From Candidatus Eiseniibacteriota bacterium (lineage in GTDB: Bacteria; Eisenbacteria; RBG-16-71-46; JAGVPR01), in the NCBI GenBank assembly GCA_020052115.1, contig JAGVPR010000319.1, forward strand, positions 1 through 14,427: a DNA stretch of 14,427 nt. Direction: 5' to 3'. The notes beneath the pieces were generated by a model, which saw only the letters and a program-made list of their open reading frames with translations, did no database searches and was not told where the DNA came from. Shown here piece by piece: positions 1 to 6,921 of the stretch; the stretch's first letter is position 1, and each line of letters begins with the position of its first letter. Made by a program: the position numbers and the translations under genes.

Positions 1-269
1 CCGCCGGGACCGCCGCCCGAGCGCTCTTCGCGGGCGCGCGCTTCGTTGACGGTGAGAGCCCGGCCCTGAATCTCCTTGCCGTTAAGGGCCTTGATGGCCG
101 CCTCGGCCTCGCCGCGCGTCGGCATCTCGACGAAGGCGAATCCCTTGGACTGACCCGTGAAACGATCTGTGATGAGGCTAACCGATTCGACAGCTCCGAA
201 CGGCTCGAATGCGGCCCTGAGATCCGCCTCCGAAACGTCCCACGCGAGATTCCCGACGTAGATTCTCAC
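1..269 (-). CDS. RRM-domain RNA-binding protein, partial (3' end outside window)
   Basis: This is the N-terminal 89 residues of a bacterial RNA-recognition-motif protein. The RRM fills residues 2-76: the RNP2 motif I-Y-V-G-N-L is at 3-8 and the RNP1 motif K-G-F-A-F-V-E-M is at 42-49, so the aromatic residues that stack on RNA (Y4, F44, F46) are present. After the domain a charged stretch leads into a glycine-rich tail that runs off the window, the usual layout of small bacterial RRM proteins (about 80-130 aa). These bind single-stranded RNA and are often cold-inducible; that is family knowledge. No ATG is available, so I chose the GTG at 267-269, which has GAGG five bases upstream (275-278) and a further AAGGAG at 282-287. 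It lies 51 bp after the second tonB on the same strand and may be the tail of that operon. Confidence 0.9.
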   Translation of the reverse strand, partial: MRIYVGNLAWDVSEADLRAAFEPFGAVESVSLITDRFTGQSKGFAFVEMPTRGEAEAAIKALNGKEIQGRALTVNEARAREERSGGGPG

Positions 270-320
270 TGTAACCTCAGTCTCCTTTCGAGCCGACGAC
301 GCCGCGGCACGCTCACCGCG

Positions 321-1097
321 CTAGTTGAGCCGGAACACCACCGGGACGGCCGCCCAGACCGCCACGGGTTTACTCGCCTGGACTGCAGGCGTGAACATCG
401 CTTTCGACACCGCCCGCTCAGCCACGTCATCCAGGAGGGGATGGACCTTCCTCACGACGCGAGTTTCGCGGACTGTGCCGTCTTTGTCCACCAAGGCGTG
501 GACGATAACGGTGCCATCGACCCCGGCCTCGCGGGCGATGGCAGGATACTCGACTCGGGGTATGCTGACCAAGACCGGCATTTTCTCGACCGCGACGAAA
601 TCCTCGGGCGAGGGGAGCCTGTCCTCCACGAGCAGTGTGCCGGTGAGGGTATCACCGATTCCGAACCCATGGCCAGAGGGAGCGGGCGGGAACAGGGCAT
701 GCCACTGGTCGGTGGTCGGAATCGTGTTCCGGGTGAGCACGTCCAAGTCCGGTACCGGCAAAGGGATGGCCATCTTCACGTCCAGCGGGACCTCGGATTC
801 GAAGTCGTTCGGAGTCGCGTCCGCGTCCCTGACGAGCGGCGGCGGGGCCGGCAGGACATGAATCCGAACCGTATCGCGAGGCGGGACCCGACCGCTGCCG
901 GGCACGGGATGGGGCGGTTCGCGGAGTGAAACCACGACCGACCCGATCCCGATGACCGACAGGTGCAGCGCCACCGCCAGGCCGAATGCCCGGACCAACT
1001 GGCGCGGATAGATGAGCCTCAGTTCCCGGAAGCCGTAAGGCGATCCGGAGGGAACGCCTTCCCGGCCGCGGGGCCGGCGGTACGCGTTCTTGCGCAT
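321..1097 (-). CDS. tonB: TonB-family energy transducer (second copy)
   Basis: A 258-aa TonB-like protein that should carry energy from the ExbB-ExbD motor to TonB-dependent outer-membrane receptors. A basic cytoplasmic N-terminus contains P-Y-G-F-R-E-L (20-26). One membrane helix follows at about 36-58, with a histidine (H45) placed like the essential TM histidine of E. coli TonB. Next come a proline-rich periplasmic linker (about 60-170) and a TonB C-terminal domain (about 173-258) with Y-P-A-I-A-R-E-A-G-V-D-G-T-V and the terminal strand V-F-R-L-N. The start has a GGGAGGG ribosome site about 7 bases upstream. It lies 159 bp after the first tonB and is clearly its paralog, sharing the pre-helix motif, a P-S-P-x-D-F-x-A-V-E-x-M-P-V-L-V-S segment and a K-P-V-A-V-W segment. 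The longer gap may allow separate expression. Confidence 0.9.
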   Translation of the reverse strand: MRKNAYRRPRGREGVPSGSPYGFRELRLIYPRQLVRAFGLAVALHLSVIGIGSVVVSLREPPHPVPGSGRVPPRDTVRIHVLPAPPPLVRDADATPNDFESEVPLDVKMAIPLPVPDLDVLTRNTIPTTDQWHALFPPAPSGHGFGIGDTLTGTLLVEDRLPSPEDFVAVEKMPVLVSIPRVEYPAIAREAGVDGTVIVHALVDKDGTVRETRVVRKVHPLLDDVAERAVSKAMFTPAVQASKPVAVWAAVPVVFRLN

Positions 1098-1256
1098 GAT
1101 CGCACCCTCCCGGCCGGGTCGGGCCGACGGGTGCGTTGCGTCCGCGGCGCGGGCTCAATCTCCTCGGTCGGCGACGCCCGGCTTCGTCAAGAGAAACACC
1201 GGTACCCGGTGACTCCCCCGGCAGAAGCTCGCCACGACTCCTTTCTCTTCCTTCCT

Positions 1257-2006
1257 CTACTTAAGCTTAAACCGGATCGGGATGGCTACCCAGACCGCGA
1301 CCGGCTTATTCGCCTGGATGGCCGGCTTGAACACCGCCTTCATGACGGCCTCCTCGGCTGCCTCGTCGAGAAGGGGGATGCTCTTTGCGACCTGCGTCCT
1401 CTTGACGCCGCCATCCTTGCCGACCAGCGCGCGCACCAGCACGACGCCTTCGAGTTCCGCCGAGCGGGCCATGTCCGGATACGCGGGCGTAGGCATGCTC
1501 ACGAGGACCGGCATCTCCTCCACGGCGATGAAGTCGTCGGGCGAGGGCATGTCGTCGTCTCCGAAGCCGTCTCCGATGACGAGAGAGTCCCCGGAATTGC
1601 CGTTCTGATTGAACGGCGTCGTCGGAATCATCTCCGCGAGTTCCGACTGCGTCGCGATCGTCGTCGTTTCCGAAACCTGCTCGTCAGGAACCGGCTCCGG
1701 CACACCCACCGACGGCTGCGGGCCGGCCGGCTCCGGGATCTGGATCTGCGGCGCATCCTGAGCCTTGGTCAGCGGGGGCGGCGCGCCGAGGTCCGCGATG
1801 GTCTTGAAGCGAACGGTCCGAGGAATCGCCTCGGGCCTCTTCTTGAGCGACGCGACGCCCCACCCGGTCCCGATGAGCGCAATGTGGATCCCGGCTGCGA
1901 TCAGCAGCGCGCGCATCAGGTGGCGCTGGCCGAGGGACTTCAGCTCGCCGAAGCCGTAAGGAATGGCGGTCTTGCCGAAGAGAAAGCCGATCACGCCCGC
2001 GCTCAT
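1257..2006 (-). CDS. tonB: TonB-family energy transducer (first copy)
   Basis: A 249-aa TonB protein directly downstream of the exbB-exbD-exbD genes. The cytoplasmic N-terminus carries P-Y-G-F-G-E-L-K (16-23). One membrane helix spans about 31-53 with H41 in the position of the functionally essential TonB histidine. A proline- and acid-rich linker (about 58-160, including P-E-P-A-G-P-Q-P and P-E-P-V-P-D-E) leads to the C-terminal domain (167-249), which contains Y-P-D-M-A-R-S-A-E-L-E-G-V-V and ends I-R-F-K-L-K. Its ATG overlaps the stop of the upstream exbD by four bases (ATGA, 2003-2006), which implies translational coupling and makes it the likely dedicated partner of this motor. The stop is followed by a 21-base purine-only tract on the coding strand (1238-1258). 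Confidence 0.93.
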   Translation of the reverse strand: MSAGVIGFLFGKTAIPYGFGELKSLGQRHLMRALLIAAGIHIALIGTGWGVASLKKRPEAIPRTVRFKTIADLGAPPPLTKAQDAPQIQIPEPAGPQPSVGVPEPVPDEQVSETTTIATQSELAEMIPTTPFNQNGNSGDSLVIGDGFGDDDMPSPDDFIAVEEMPVLVSMPTPAYPDMARSAELEGVVLVRALVGKDGGVKRTQVAKSIPLLDEAAEEAVMKAVFKPAIQANKPVAVWVAIPIRFKLK

Positions 2007-2521
2007 AGTGACGCTCCCTGGGCCAGGCCCTCAACGGCTTGAATGTCCCGCGGGTTCATCGGCGCCAAGCTGAAGCGCTCGACGTTCGACAGCGAGAGTT
2101 CATCCATGAGGTCCACCATGTAGTGGTACTTCGCCTCACGATGGACCTTGATGATGGTGATCAGCTCCGGCTCCGCCGCGAGGTGTTGACGCAGCAGCTT
2201 GCCGACCTCCCTCAATGGAATTTTCTCCGGTGCGCCGGTGTCCATGGCCATGCTCCAGAAGATGTCCCCCGCGGAGCTCACGCGGATCAGGAGCACGCGC
2301 GACTGCGGCACCTGGACCGTCGTGTCCGGCGGCGGAAGGTTCACCTCCATCGCCTGGGGCTGACGAAACACCGTCGTAACCATGAAGAAGATCAGGAGGA
2401 GGAACGCGACGTCCACCATCGGCGTCATGTCGATTCGGATGGCGATGCGGTGCTTCGGCCTCTTCAGGCCTTTTTTCTTTCGTCCGCCACCGCCTCCAGC
2501 GGGCGTGTCAACAGCGCCCAT
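2003..2521 (-). CDS. exbD: ExbD/TolR-family biopolymer transporter (second ExbD)
   Basis: A 172-aa ExbD-family subunit of the proton-driven inner-membrane motor. The first 28 residues are glycine- and lysine/arginine-rich (G-G-G-G-G-R-K-K-K-G), longer than in E. coli ExbD and presumably cytoplasmic. The family hallmark D-M-T-P-M-V-D-V-A-F-L-L-L-I-F-F-M (31-47) forms the single helix, and D37 matches the proton-carrying aspartate D25 of E. coli ExbD. A periplasmic domain fills 55-172. A strong GGGGGAGGTG ribosome site lies just before the ATG. There are 20 bp between it and the upstream exbD, and it overlaps tonB by 4 bp. The central periplasmic region (I-F-W-S-M-A-M-D-T-G-A-P) differs clearly from the other ExbD, so the two are probably non-redundant subunits. 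Confidence 0.93.
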   Translation of the reverse strand: MGAVDTPAGGGGGRKKKGLKRPKHRIAIRIDMTPMVDVAFLLLIFFMVTTVFRQPQAMEVNLPPPDTTVQVPQSRVLLIRVSSAGDIFWSMAMDTGAPEKIPLREVGKLLRQHLAAEPELITIIKVHREAKYHYMVDLMDELSLSNVERFSLAPMNPRDIQAVEGLAQGASL

Positions 2522-2541
2522 CTATCGTCACCTCCCCCACT

Positions 2542-3006
2542 CTAGTGCTCACCGGAGGCCGCCCCCGGCGTGCCGCCCGGGACCTCGGTCTCCAGTTCGG
2601 TCATCAAGATGAAGCGGTTCGTGTACGTCTCTTGGAGGACGTTCATCACATCCTCCATCGCCCCGTAGTTGGCGTTCTCGTCGGCCTTCACGATCATGCG
2701 AAGGGACGGGTTCCGCGTGCGCGCCGTCGTGATCTGCTCGCTCAGCTCGGTCATCTGCACCTGGGCGGCCGCCTCGGCCGTGCCGCGCTGAAGGAACAGG
2801 TCGCCGTCCTTGGAGACGGTGAGGATCAGCACCCCCGCGTCCGGCACCTTGTACTCGGAGTGCGAACTCGGGAGCTGGACCGTCACTTCCTCCGGCGGCT
2901 TGAACGACGTGGTCGACATGAAGAAGATGAGTAGAAGAAACGCCACGTCCACCATCGGTGTCATGTCGATCTTGACGCCGATTCGCTTAACTTTTGGCTT
3001 TCCCAC
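2542..3006 (-). CDS. exbD: ExbD/TolR-family biopolymer transporter (first ExbD)
   Basis: A 154-aa ExbD subunit. A short basic N-terminus is followed by the membrane helix with D-M-T-P-M-V-D-V-A-F-L-L-L-I-F-F-M (14-30). D20 is the expected proton-relay aspartate. The rest is a periplasmic ExbD domain (V-L-I-L-T-V-S-K-D-G-D-L-F-L, then a helix-rich C-terminus). The open frame extends upstream to 3201, but that extension is antisense-like, arginine/serine-rich sequence inside exbB. I therefore chose the GTG at 3004-3006, which has GGGAG about 8 bases upstream and gives the normal family start (basic residues, then the helix). With this start the gene overlaps the last 20 bp of exbB in another frame, typical of coupled subunits of one complex. 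Confidence 0.9.
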   Translation of the reverse strand: MGKPKVKRIGVKIDMTPMVDVAFLLLIFFMSTTSFKPPEEVTVQLPSSHSEYKVPDAGVLILTVSKDGDLFLQRGTAEAAAQVQMTELSEQITTARTRNPSLRMIVKADENANYGAMEDVMNVLQETYTNRFILMTELETEVPGGTPGAASGEH

Positions 3007-3724
3007 GCTCTTCTCCCAGATGCAGTGACTGCAGCATCTCGTACGCCGCCTCGTCGAGCATGTAGTTGAAGTTGTCCACCTTCGTCGTGAAGATGTTGTA
3101 TGCGACGATCGCGGTGATGGCCACGAAGAGGCCGCCCGCCGTGTTGATGAGCGCCTCGGAGATCCCGATGGCGAGCTGGATCGCGTCGGGCGCGCCCGCA
3201 TGAGCCATGGCGCGGAACGAGCGGATCATCCCGATGACCGTCCCGAGGAGGCCGACCATCGTGGAGATCGAAGCGATCGTCGAGAGGGCGACGAGGTTGC
3301 GCTCCAGGAGCGGCACCTCGAGCATGTTCGCCTCTTCGATGGCGCGGCGCGTCTCGGCGACCTTCTCGTCCTTCGTCATGTTCGTGTTCATGATCTGGCC
3401 GTAACGCTCCAGCCCGGCACGCACGACGTTCGCGAGCGATCCGCGCTGGCTGTGGCAGAGCTGGATGGCTTGGTCAATCTCGTTCTTGAGAAGGTGCCGC
3501 TGGAGCTGCTTCGTGAACATCGGCATCGGAGCGCGGCCACGGGCCTTGCGCAGGGTGAAGATGCGCTCGACGATGAACGTCAGCGCGAGAATCGAAAGAA
3601 CCATAAGGCCGACGACGAGCGGTCCGCCCAGACGGATGTACTCGGGGAGCATGAATCTGTAGATGACGTATGAAATGGCGAATGCCACCACGAGTACGAT
3701 GACTGTGAAGAGACCTTGCTTCAT
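2987..3724 (-). CDS. exbB: ExbB/TolQ/MotA-family proton channel
   Basis: A 245-aa channel subunit that uses the proton-motive force to drive TonB. Four membrane segments are visible at about 4-25, 32-58, 145-171 and 187-213. E. coli ExbB has three, so the first is an extra N-terminal helix, as seen in ExbB proteins of Bacteroidota-like organisms. The MotA/TolQ/ExbB signature is clear: S-T-M-V-G-L-L-G-T-V-I-G-M (154-166) and G-I-S-E-A-L-I-N-T-A-G-G-L (187-199), where E190 aligns with the functionally important glutamate E176 of E. coli ExbB. The cytoplasmic loop (about 60-143) is long and charged. AGGAGGAAGG lies before the ATG. The gene is 19 bp after the STAS gene and overlaps the following exbD. 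Confidence 0.95.
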   Translation of the reverse strand: MKQGLFTVIVLVVAFAISYVIYRFMLPEYIRLGGPLVVGLMVLSILALTFIVERIFTLRKARGRAPMPMFTKQLQRHLLKNEIDQAIQLCHSQRGSLANVVRAGLERYGQIMNTNMTKDEKVAETRRAIEEANMLEVPLLERNLVALSTIASISTMVGLLGTVIGMIRSFRAMAHAGAPDAIQLAIGISEALINTAGGLFVAITAIVAYNIFTTKVDNFNYMLDEAAYEMLQSLHLGEERGKAKS

Positions 3725-3743
3725 GGGCCGCCTTCCTCCTGCG

Positions 3744-4115
3744 TTACGCGGTCGCGCCGGGACCCGCCGGGCCGGCCATCTCGAACGCCTTGAGTGCCTC
3801 TGCGTTGCTATCGCAGACGTCGAACACCAACGTCAGCTTCGTGACCAGAAAGACGCTCTTGACCCTCTTGTCGAGGTTCGTCAGCTTGATGGACCCTCCC
3901 CTCTTCGAGTAGTTCGAGTGCGCCGACACCAGGACGCCGAGGGCTGTGCTGTTCAGATAGTCCACCTTCGCGAGGTTCAGCACCGCCTTGGAATTGCCCT
4001 GTGTCGCCAGTTCCTTGAAGATGTTCTCCAGCTCGTCCGTCTCCTTGCCACCCCAGAACTGCCCCTCCGGGGTCACGATGGCGACGTCCCCGACCTTCTC
4101 CACTCGCACTGCCAT
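3744..4115 (-). CDS. STAS-domain protein, anti-anti-sigma factor-like
   Basis: A 123-aa single-domain STAS protein of the SpoIIAA/RsbV type. In that family the protein binds an anti-sigma kinase and is switched by phosphorylation. Strand V-G-D-V-A-I-V-T-P-E-G-Q-F (8-20) and the signature D-Y-L-N-S-T-A-L-G-V-L-V-S-A-H (52-66) are visible. The SpoIIAA phosphosite motif D-S-S-G-L-G corresponds to N-S-T-A-L-G here, so the phosphate acceptor would be Thr57, with Ser56 beside it. The C-terminal helix and strand (L-V-F-D-V, A-L-K-A-F) are present, followed by a G/A/P tail. I chose the ATG at 4113-4115, preceded by GGGGGGAG that overlaps the TPR gene's stop; only 5 bp separate the genes. No anti-sigma kinase is seen in the window. 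A role in partner switching is inferred from the family. Confidence 0.88.
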   Translation of the reverse strand: MAVRVEKVGDVAIVTPEGQFWGGKETDELENIFKELATQGNSKAVLNLAKVDYLNSTALGVLVSAHSNYSKRGGSIKLTNLDKRVKSVFLVTKLTLVFDVCDSNAEALKAFEMAGPAGPGATA

Positions 4116-4120
4116 GTCGG

Positions 4121-5908
4121 CTACTCCCCCCCGGCGGCCCCGCGCTCGCGCTTGGCCTTGATGAAGTCGAGCCCTTTCTGGGCATCCTTGTTCCCGGAAT
4201 CGAACGAGAGCACGCGTTTGAAGACCGGCTCCGCCTCGTCGATCCTGTTCAGCAGCAGAAGCGCCTGAGCGTACCACACCAGGCCCTGGATGTTCTTGGG
4301 CTCCGCGTCCACGGCCCGGCGCAGCGGGACCAGGGAGTCTTCGTACCGCTTCTGGCTCAAGTAGACGAACCCGATGCCCCGTAAGGCCTCGGCATTCCCC
4401 GGCTTGAGAAGCTCCGCCCGCCGATAGGCCTCTTCGGACTCCCGGAACTGCTTGGCCGAAGCGAGGGTCTGGCCGAGCCAGATCCATCCCTGGAAGTAGG
4501 TGGAGTCCACCACGACCGCCTGGCGCATGGAGGCGAGAGCGCCGTCGGTGTCCTTCATCTGGAGCTGAGCCATGCCCCGATACATGAACGAGTTCACCGA
4601 ATTGGGATTGAGGACCACCTCGCGATCGAAGTGCTCCACCGCCGTTGCGAAGCTCTTCGCCACCAGATCCATGTATCCGAGGTAGAAGTGCACATCCCTC
4701 AGGGTCGAATCCATGACCGCGGCCTGCTGGAACATCGGCCGCGCGCTGTCGTTTTGCTTGCGCTCCAGGTAGGTCTTTCCGAGGTTGCGGTAGTCGCCGC
4801 CTTCGAGCACCTGCGGTGATTCGGCGAGGAGCCTCTCGTAAGACGCGGTCGCCTGCGCCGTGTCGCGGACGTCGTACTGGCAGCGGGCGAGGTCCCGGAC
4901 GATCTCCGGCTTTGCCGAATCGAGCCGGGCGGCTTCCGCGATCGCCTGGCACGAGGCCCGGAGGCTGCCGGCCTCGCGATGGGCCTGGGAGAGGAGCAGG
5001 AAGCCCTCGGACGTCGGGCTATACGTCACATAGCGCCCATACGCCCACGCCGCCTCGGTCCACTTCTTTGCGGCGTTGTAGAGCCGGCCCATCTGGAGGT
5101 AGGCGTCGGCGTACGTGCTGTCGAGCTCGGAAACCCTGTGGAACTGCGTGAGGCCGTCGTTGTAGAGCTTCGTCCGAACGTAGAGGCGGCCCAATTCGTA
5201 ATGAAGCTGCGCGTTGAGCGGCTGGAGCTCGATGGACTTCTCGTACTCGGCGATCGCCAAGCCGGGGACGTTCTTCGCAACGTAAAGGTCGGCAAGCGCG
5301 CGCCGGATTTCGGGGCTGTTCGGGCGCTTGGCCTTCGCCTTCGTCAGGAAGATCTCGGCCTCATCGGTCCTGCCTTCGGCGAGCTTCAGAAGGCCCATGC
5401 CTGTCGAGTAGAGGATCTCCCCCTCGTCGTTCTTGTTCTCGCCGTAGCTGAAGTGCTGGCGGGCGCCCGTCGTGTCACCGCGGGCCAGCGCGATGCGACC
5501 GAGCCCGTAGCGGGCCTCCCAGTAGTCCTTGCTGATCTGGATCGCTTTCTGGAACGACTGGAGCGCCATGACGGTGTCGCCGCTGGCGAGCGCCGTGTTC
5601 CCGAGGCCGGCGTATCCGTCGGAGGCGGACGGATCGAGCTTGATCGCATCCTCGAACGTCTTCTTCGCCTCGGTGAGATTGCCGTTCAAGCGGAGCGCTT
5701 CCCCCAGCCAATACCGCGGCCGGAACGAATCCGGCGAACCCTGGACCGCTTTGCGGAAGTGCCTTATGGCCACGTCCAGACTGTCCTGCTCCAGGGCCTT
5801 CTGTCCGAGGCGCATCGGATTCTGCTCGTACGGAATGGCTCTGGACGATCCGGGTGCCGTCGCCAACAGGATCGCCACGGCCAAGAGCACGAACCCCGTC
5901 AGGCGCAT
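4121..5908 (-). CDS. Periplasmic tetratricopeptide-repeat (TPR) protein
   Basis: A 595-aa protein made almost entirely of TPR helical hairpins. A signal peptide covers residues 1-24 (M-R-L-T-G-F-V-L-L-A-V-A, cleavage near S-R-A|I-P), so the protein should sit in the periplasm. About 15 repeats of roughly 34 residues run from about 30 to 585, with the usual small-aromatic-proline spacing (for example Y-W-L-G-E-A-L...L-D-P and A-D-A-Y-L-Q-M-G-R-L-Y). TPR arrays are protein-binding scaffolds; the partner cannot be read from sequence. AAGGAAGGAG stands before the ATG. The gene is 28 bp after the PstS-like gene and 5 bp before the STAS gene. TPR genes beside exbB/exbD/tonB are common in FCB-type bacteria, which suggests a scaffold for the Ton complex or its substrates. 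Confidence 0.9.
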   Translation of the reverse strand: MRLTGFVLLAVAILLATAPGSSRAIPYEQNPMRLGQKALEQDSLDVAIRHFRKAVQGSPDSFRPRYWLGEALRLNGNLTEAKKTFEDAIKLDPSASDGYAGLGNTALASGDTVMALQSFQKAIQISKDYWEARYGLGRIALARGDTTGARQHFSYGENKNDEGEILYSTGMGLLKLAEGRTDEAEIFLTKAKAKRPNSPEIRRALADLYVAKNVPGLAIAEYEKSIELQPLNAQLHYELGRLYVRTKLYNDGLTQFHRVSELDSTYADAYLQMGRLYNAAKKWTEAAWAYGRYVTYSPTSEGFLLLSQAHREAGSLRASCQAIAEAARLDSAKPEIVRDLARCQYDVRDTAQATASYERLLAESPQVLEGGDYRNLGKTYLERKQNDSARPMFQQAAVMDSTLRDVHFYLGYMDLVAKSFATAVEHFDREVVLNPNSVNSFMYRGMAQLQMKDTDGALASMRQAVVVDSTYFQGWIWLGQTLASAKQFRESEEAYRRAELLKPGNAEALRGIGFVYLSQKRYEDSLVPLRRAVDAEPKNIQGLVWYAQALLLLNRIDEAEPVFKRVLSFDSGNKDAQKGLDFIKAKRERGAAGGE

Positions 5909-5936
5909 GCCTTCTCCTTCCTTGAATCTCGCGGCC

Positions 5937-6833
5937 TCATCGGCCGCTCTTGCCGCCCAGGGTGACCAAACGGCTCGGCGCCGTCGCCGGCCCGTACCCC
6001 AGCCCCACGGCCACCTTCTGGCCCTGGGCGCTCGTCACGTATGAGATGAAGCCCGAGGCCAGATCGCGCGCCTCGCCCTGGACCACGAACACGTGCTTCG
6101 TGCGCCAAGGGTAACGCCTCTTCAAGAGCTCCGCCGGATGGAGCACCACCGCCTCGCCGGACTCTAGCCGGATCGGAACGGCCCGCAGCGGGTCATTCGC
6201 AAGGTCCAAGCCGCCGACCGTTACTCCACCGGCGTCCGTACTTAAGACACCCGAGATCCCCATTTCGTGTCCAGGGGTTGCGACCCAGGCCGGCGCCTCT
6301 CCCTCCAGGATCTGGAGGACGACCGCCTCGACCAGGCCGCTCTCCGGGGCAGGAGCGTACACCGTCACGGGCAGATCCGGCCCCCCAACCTCCGACCAGC
6401 GGATCAACTTGCCCGTAAAGAGCGCCCGTACCTCCGCCGGAGAGAGCGAGGGCACCGTGTTGCCGGCCGGTACGATGATCCCGAGGCCGTCAACGGCGTA
6501 CGGGAACACCGAGAGCGAATCCCCTGTGCTCCTGGCGATCTCGCGCTCCTCCGCCGTCGGTTGGCGCCAGATGGCGGCCACGTCCGCGTGGCGGTTCACC
6601 AAGCTCTCGAGCGCCGCCACCGTGCCGGCTCCAAAGACCTCGATCCGCGCCTTCGTGTAGAGGCGCATGAACGAATCGGCTTCCGCTCGAACCAGAGGAA
6701 GAGCAGCGCCGGACGCGGCCACGCGGAGCCGACCGCGTGTCGGCCCTGTGGTGGGCTCAGCGCAACCGGATGGACCGAACAGAGATGCAATTGCGAGGAG
6801 CGCCGCAAGCAATAGCCAGAGCGCGTGCCGCAT
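5937..6833 (-). CDS. PstS-like substrate-binding protein, probable lipoprotein
   Basis: A 298-aa periplasmic binding protein of the PstS/PBP-like fold and the first gene of the Ton operon. The N-terminus is a signal peptide (W-L-L-L-A-A-L-L-A-I-A-S) ending in G-P-S-G-C24, a plausible but non-ideal lipobox. Family landmarks are Y-A-V-D-G-L-G-I-I-V-P (112-122), L-S-P-A-E-V-R-A-L-F-T-G (130-141) and W-S-E-V-G-G-P-D (146-153). The E. coli PstS loop R-x3-S-G-T reads P161-x3-S-G-L167 here, so the arginine and threonine phosphate ligands are missing and the substrate may not be phosphate. No ABC permease or ATPase genes are present. The frame is open to 6971, but I chose the ATG at 6831-6833 because the signal peptide starts there and the TATAAT lies inside the extension. 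No good ribosome site is seen. Confidence 0.82.
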   Translation of the reverse strand: MRHALWLLLAALLAIASLFGPSGCAEPTTGPTRGRLRVAASGAALPLVRAEADSFMRLYTKARIEVFGAGTVAALESLVNRHADVAAIWRQPTAEEREIARSTGDSLSVFPYAVDGLGIIVPAGNTVPSLSPAEVRALFTGKLIRWSEVGGPDLPVTVYAPAPESGLVEAVVLQILEGEAPAWVATPGHEMGISGVLSTDAGGVTVGGLDLANDPLRAVPIRLESGEAVVLHPAELLKRRYPWRTKHVFVVQGEARDLASGFISYVTSAQGQKVAVGLGYGPATAPSRLVTLGGKSGR

Positions 6834-6846
6834 TGCTGAGTTCAAT

Positions 6847-6870
6847 CGAGGTCGCAGAGATCTAACCTCG
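6847..6870 (-). other. Short hairpin in the operon leader
   Basis: A perfect 6-bp inverted repeat (CGAGGT at 6847-6852, ACCTCG at 6865-6870) with a 12-base loop. It sits 13 bases before the start codon of the PstS-like gene, within the predicted leader of about 80 bases. It could affect initiation at a start that lacks a clear ribosome site, but a stem this short can arise by chance. Confidence 0.35.
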
Positions 6871-6921
6871 CGGTTTCCGGCGTGTCTGTCCCCATGGCGG
6901 CCACCCATCCCAACGGCCGCC

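Noticed and set aside
1197..1211. Inverted repeat CACCGG-tac-CCGGTG between the tonB genes
   Set aside because: The stem is only 6 bp with a 3-base loop and no T run; common by chance in this GC content.
963..2042. 359-codon plus-strand frame
   Set aside because: It lies antisense to both tonB genes, is full of Arg/His/Asp runs, and has no domain. The tonB genes explain this DNA.
3007..3201. N-terminal extension of the first ExbD
   Set aside because: The extension is Ser/Arg/Thr-rich sequence in a wrong frame of exbB; family length and the GTG with ribosome site support the start at 3006.
3744..4952. Possible fusion of a long N-terminal region to the STAS domain (402 codons)
   Set aside because: The part before residue 280 is an out-of-frame reading of the TPR gene. 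The STAS gene has its own ATG and ribosome site at 4115.
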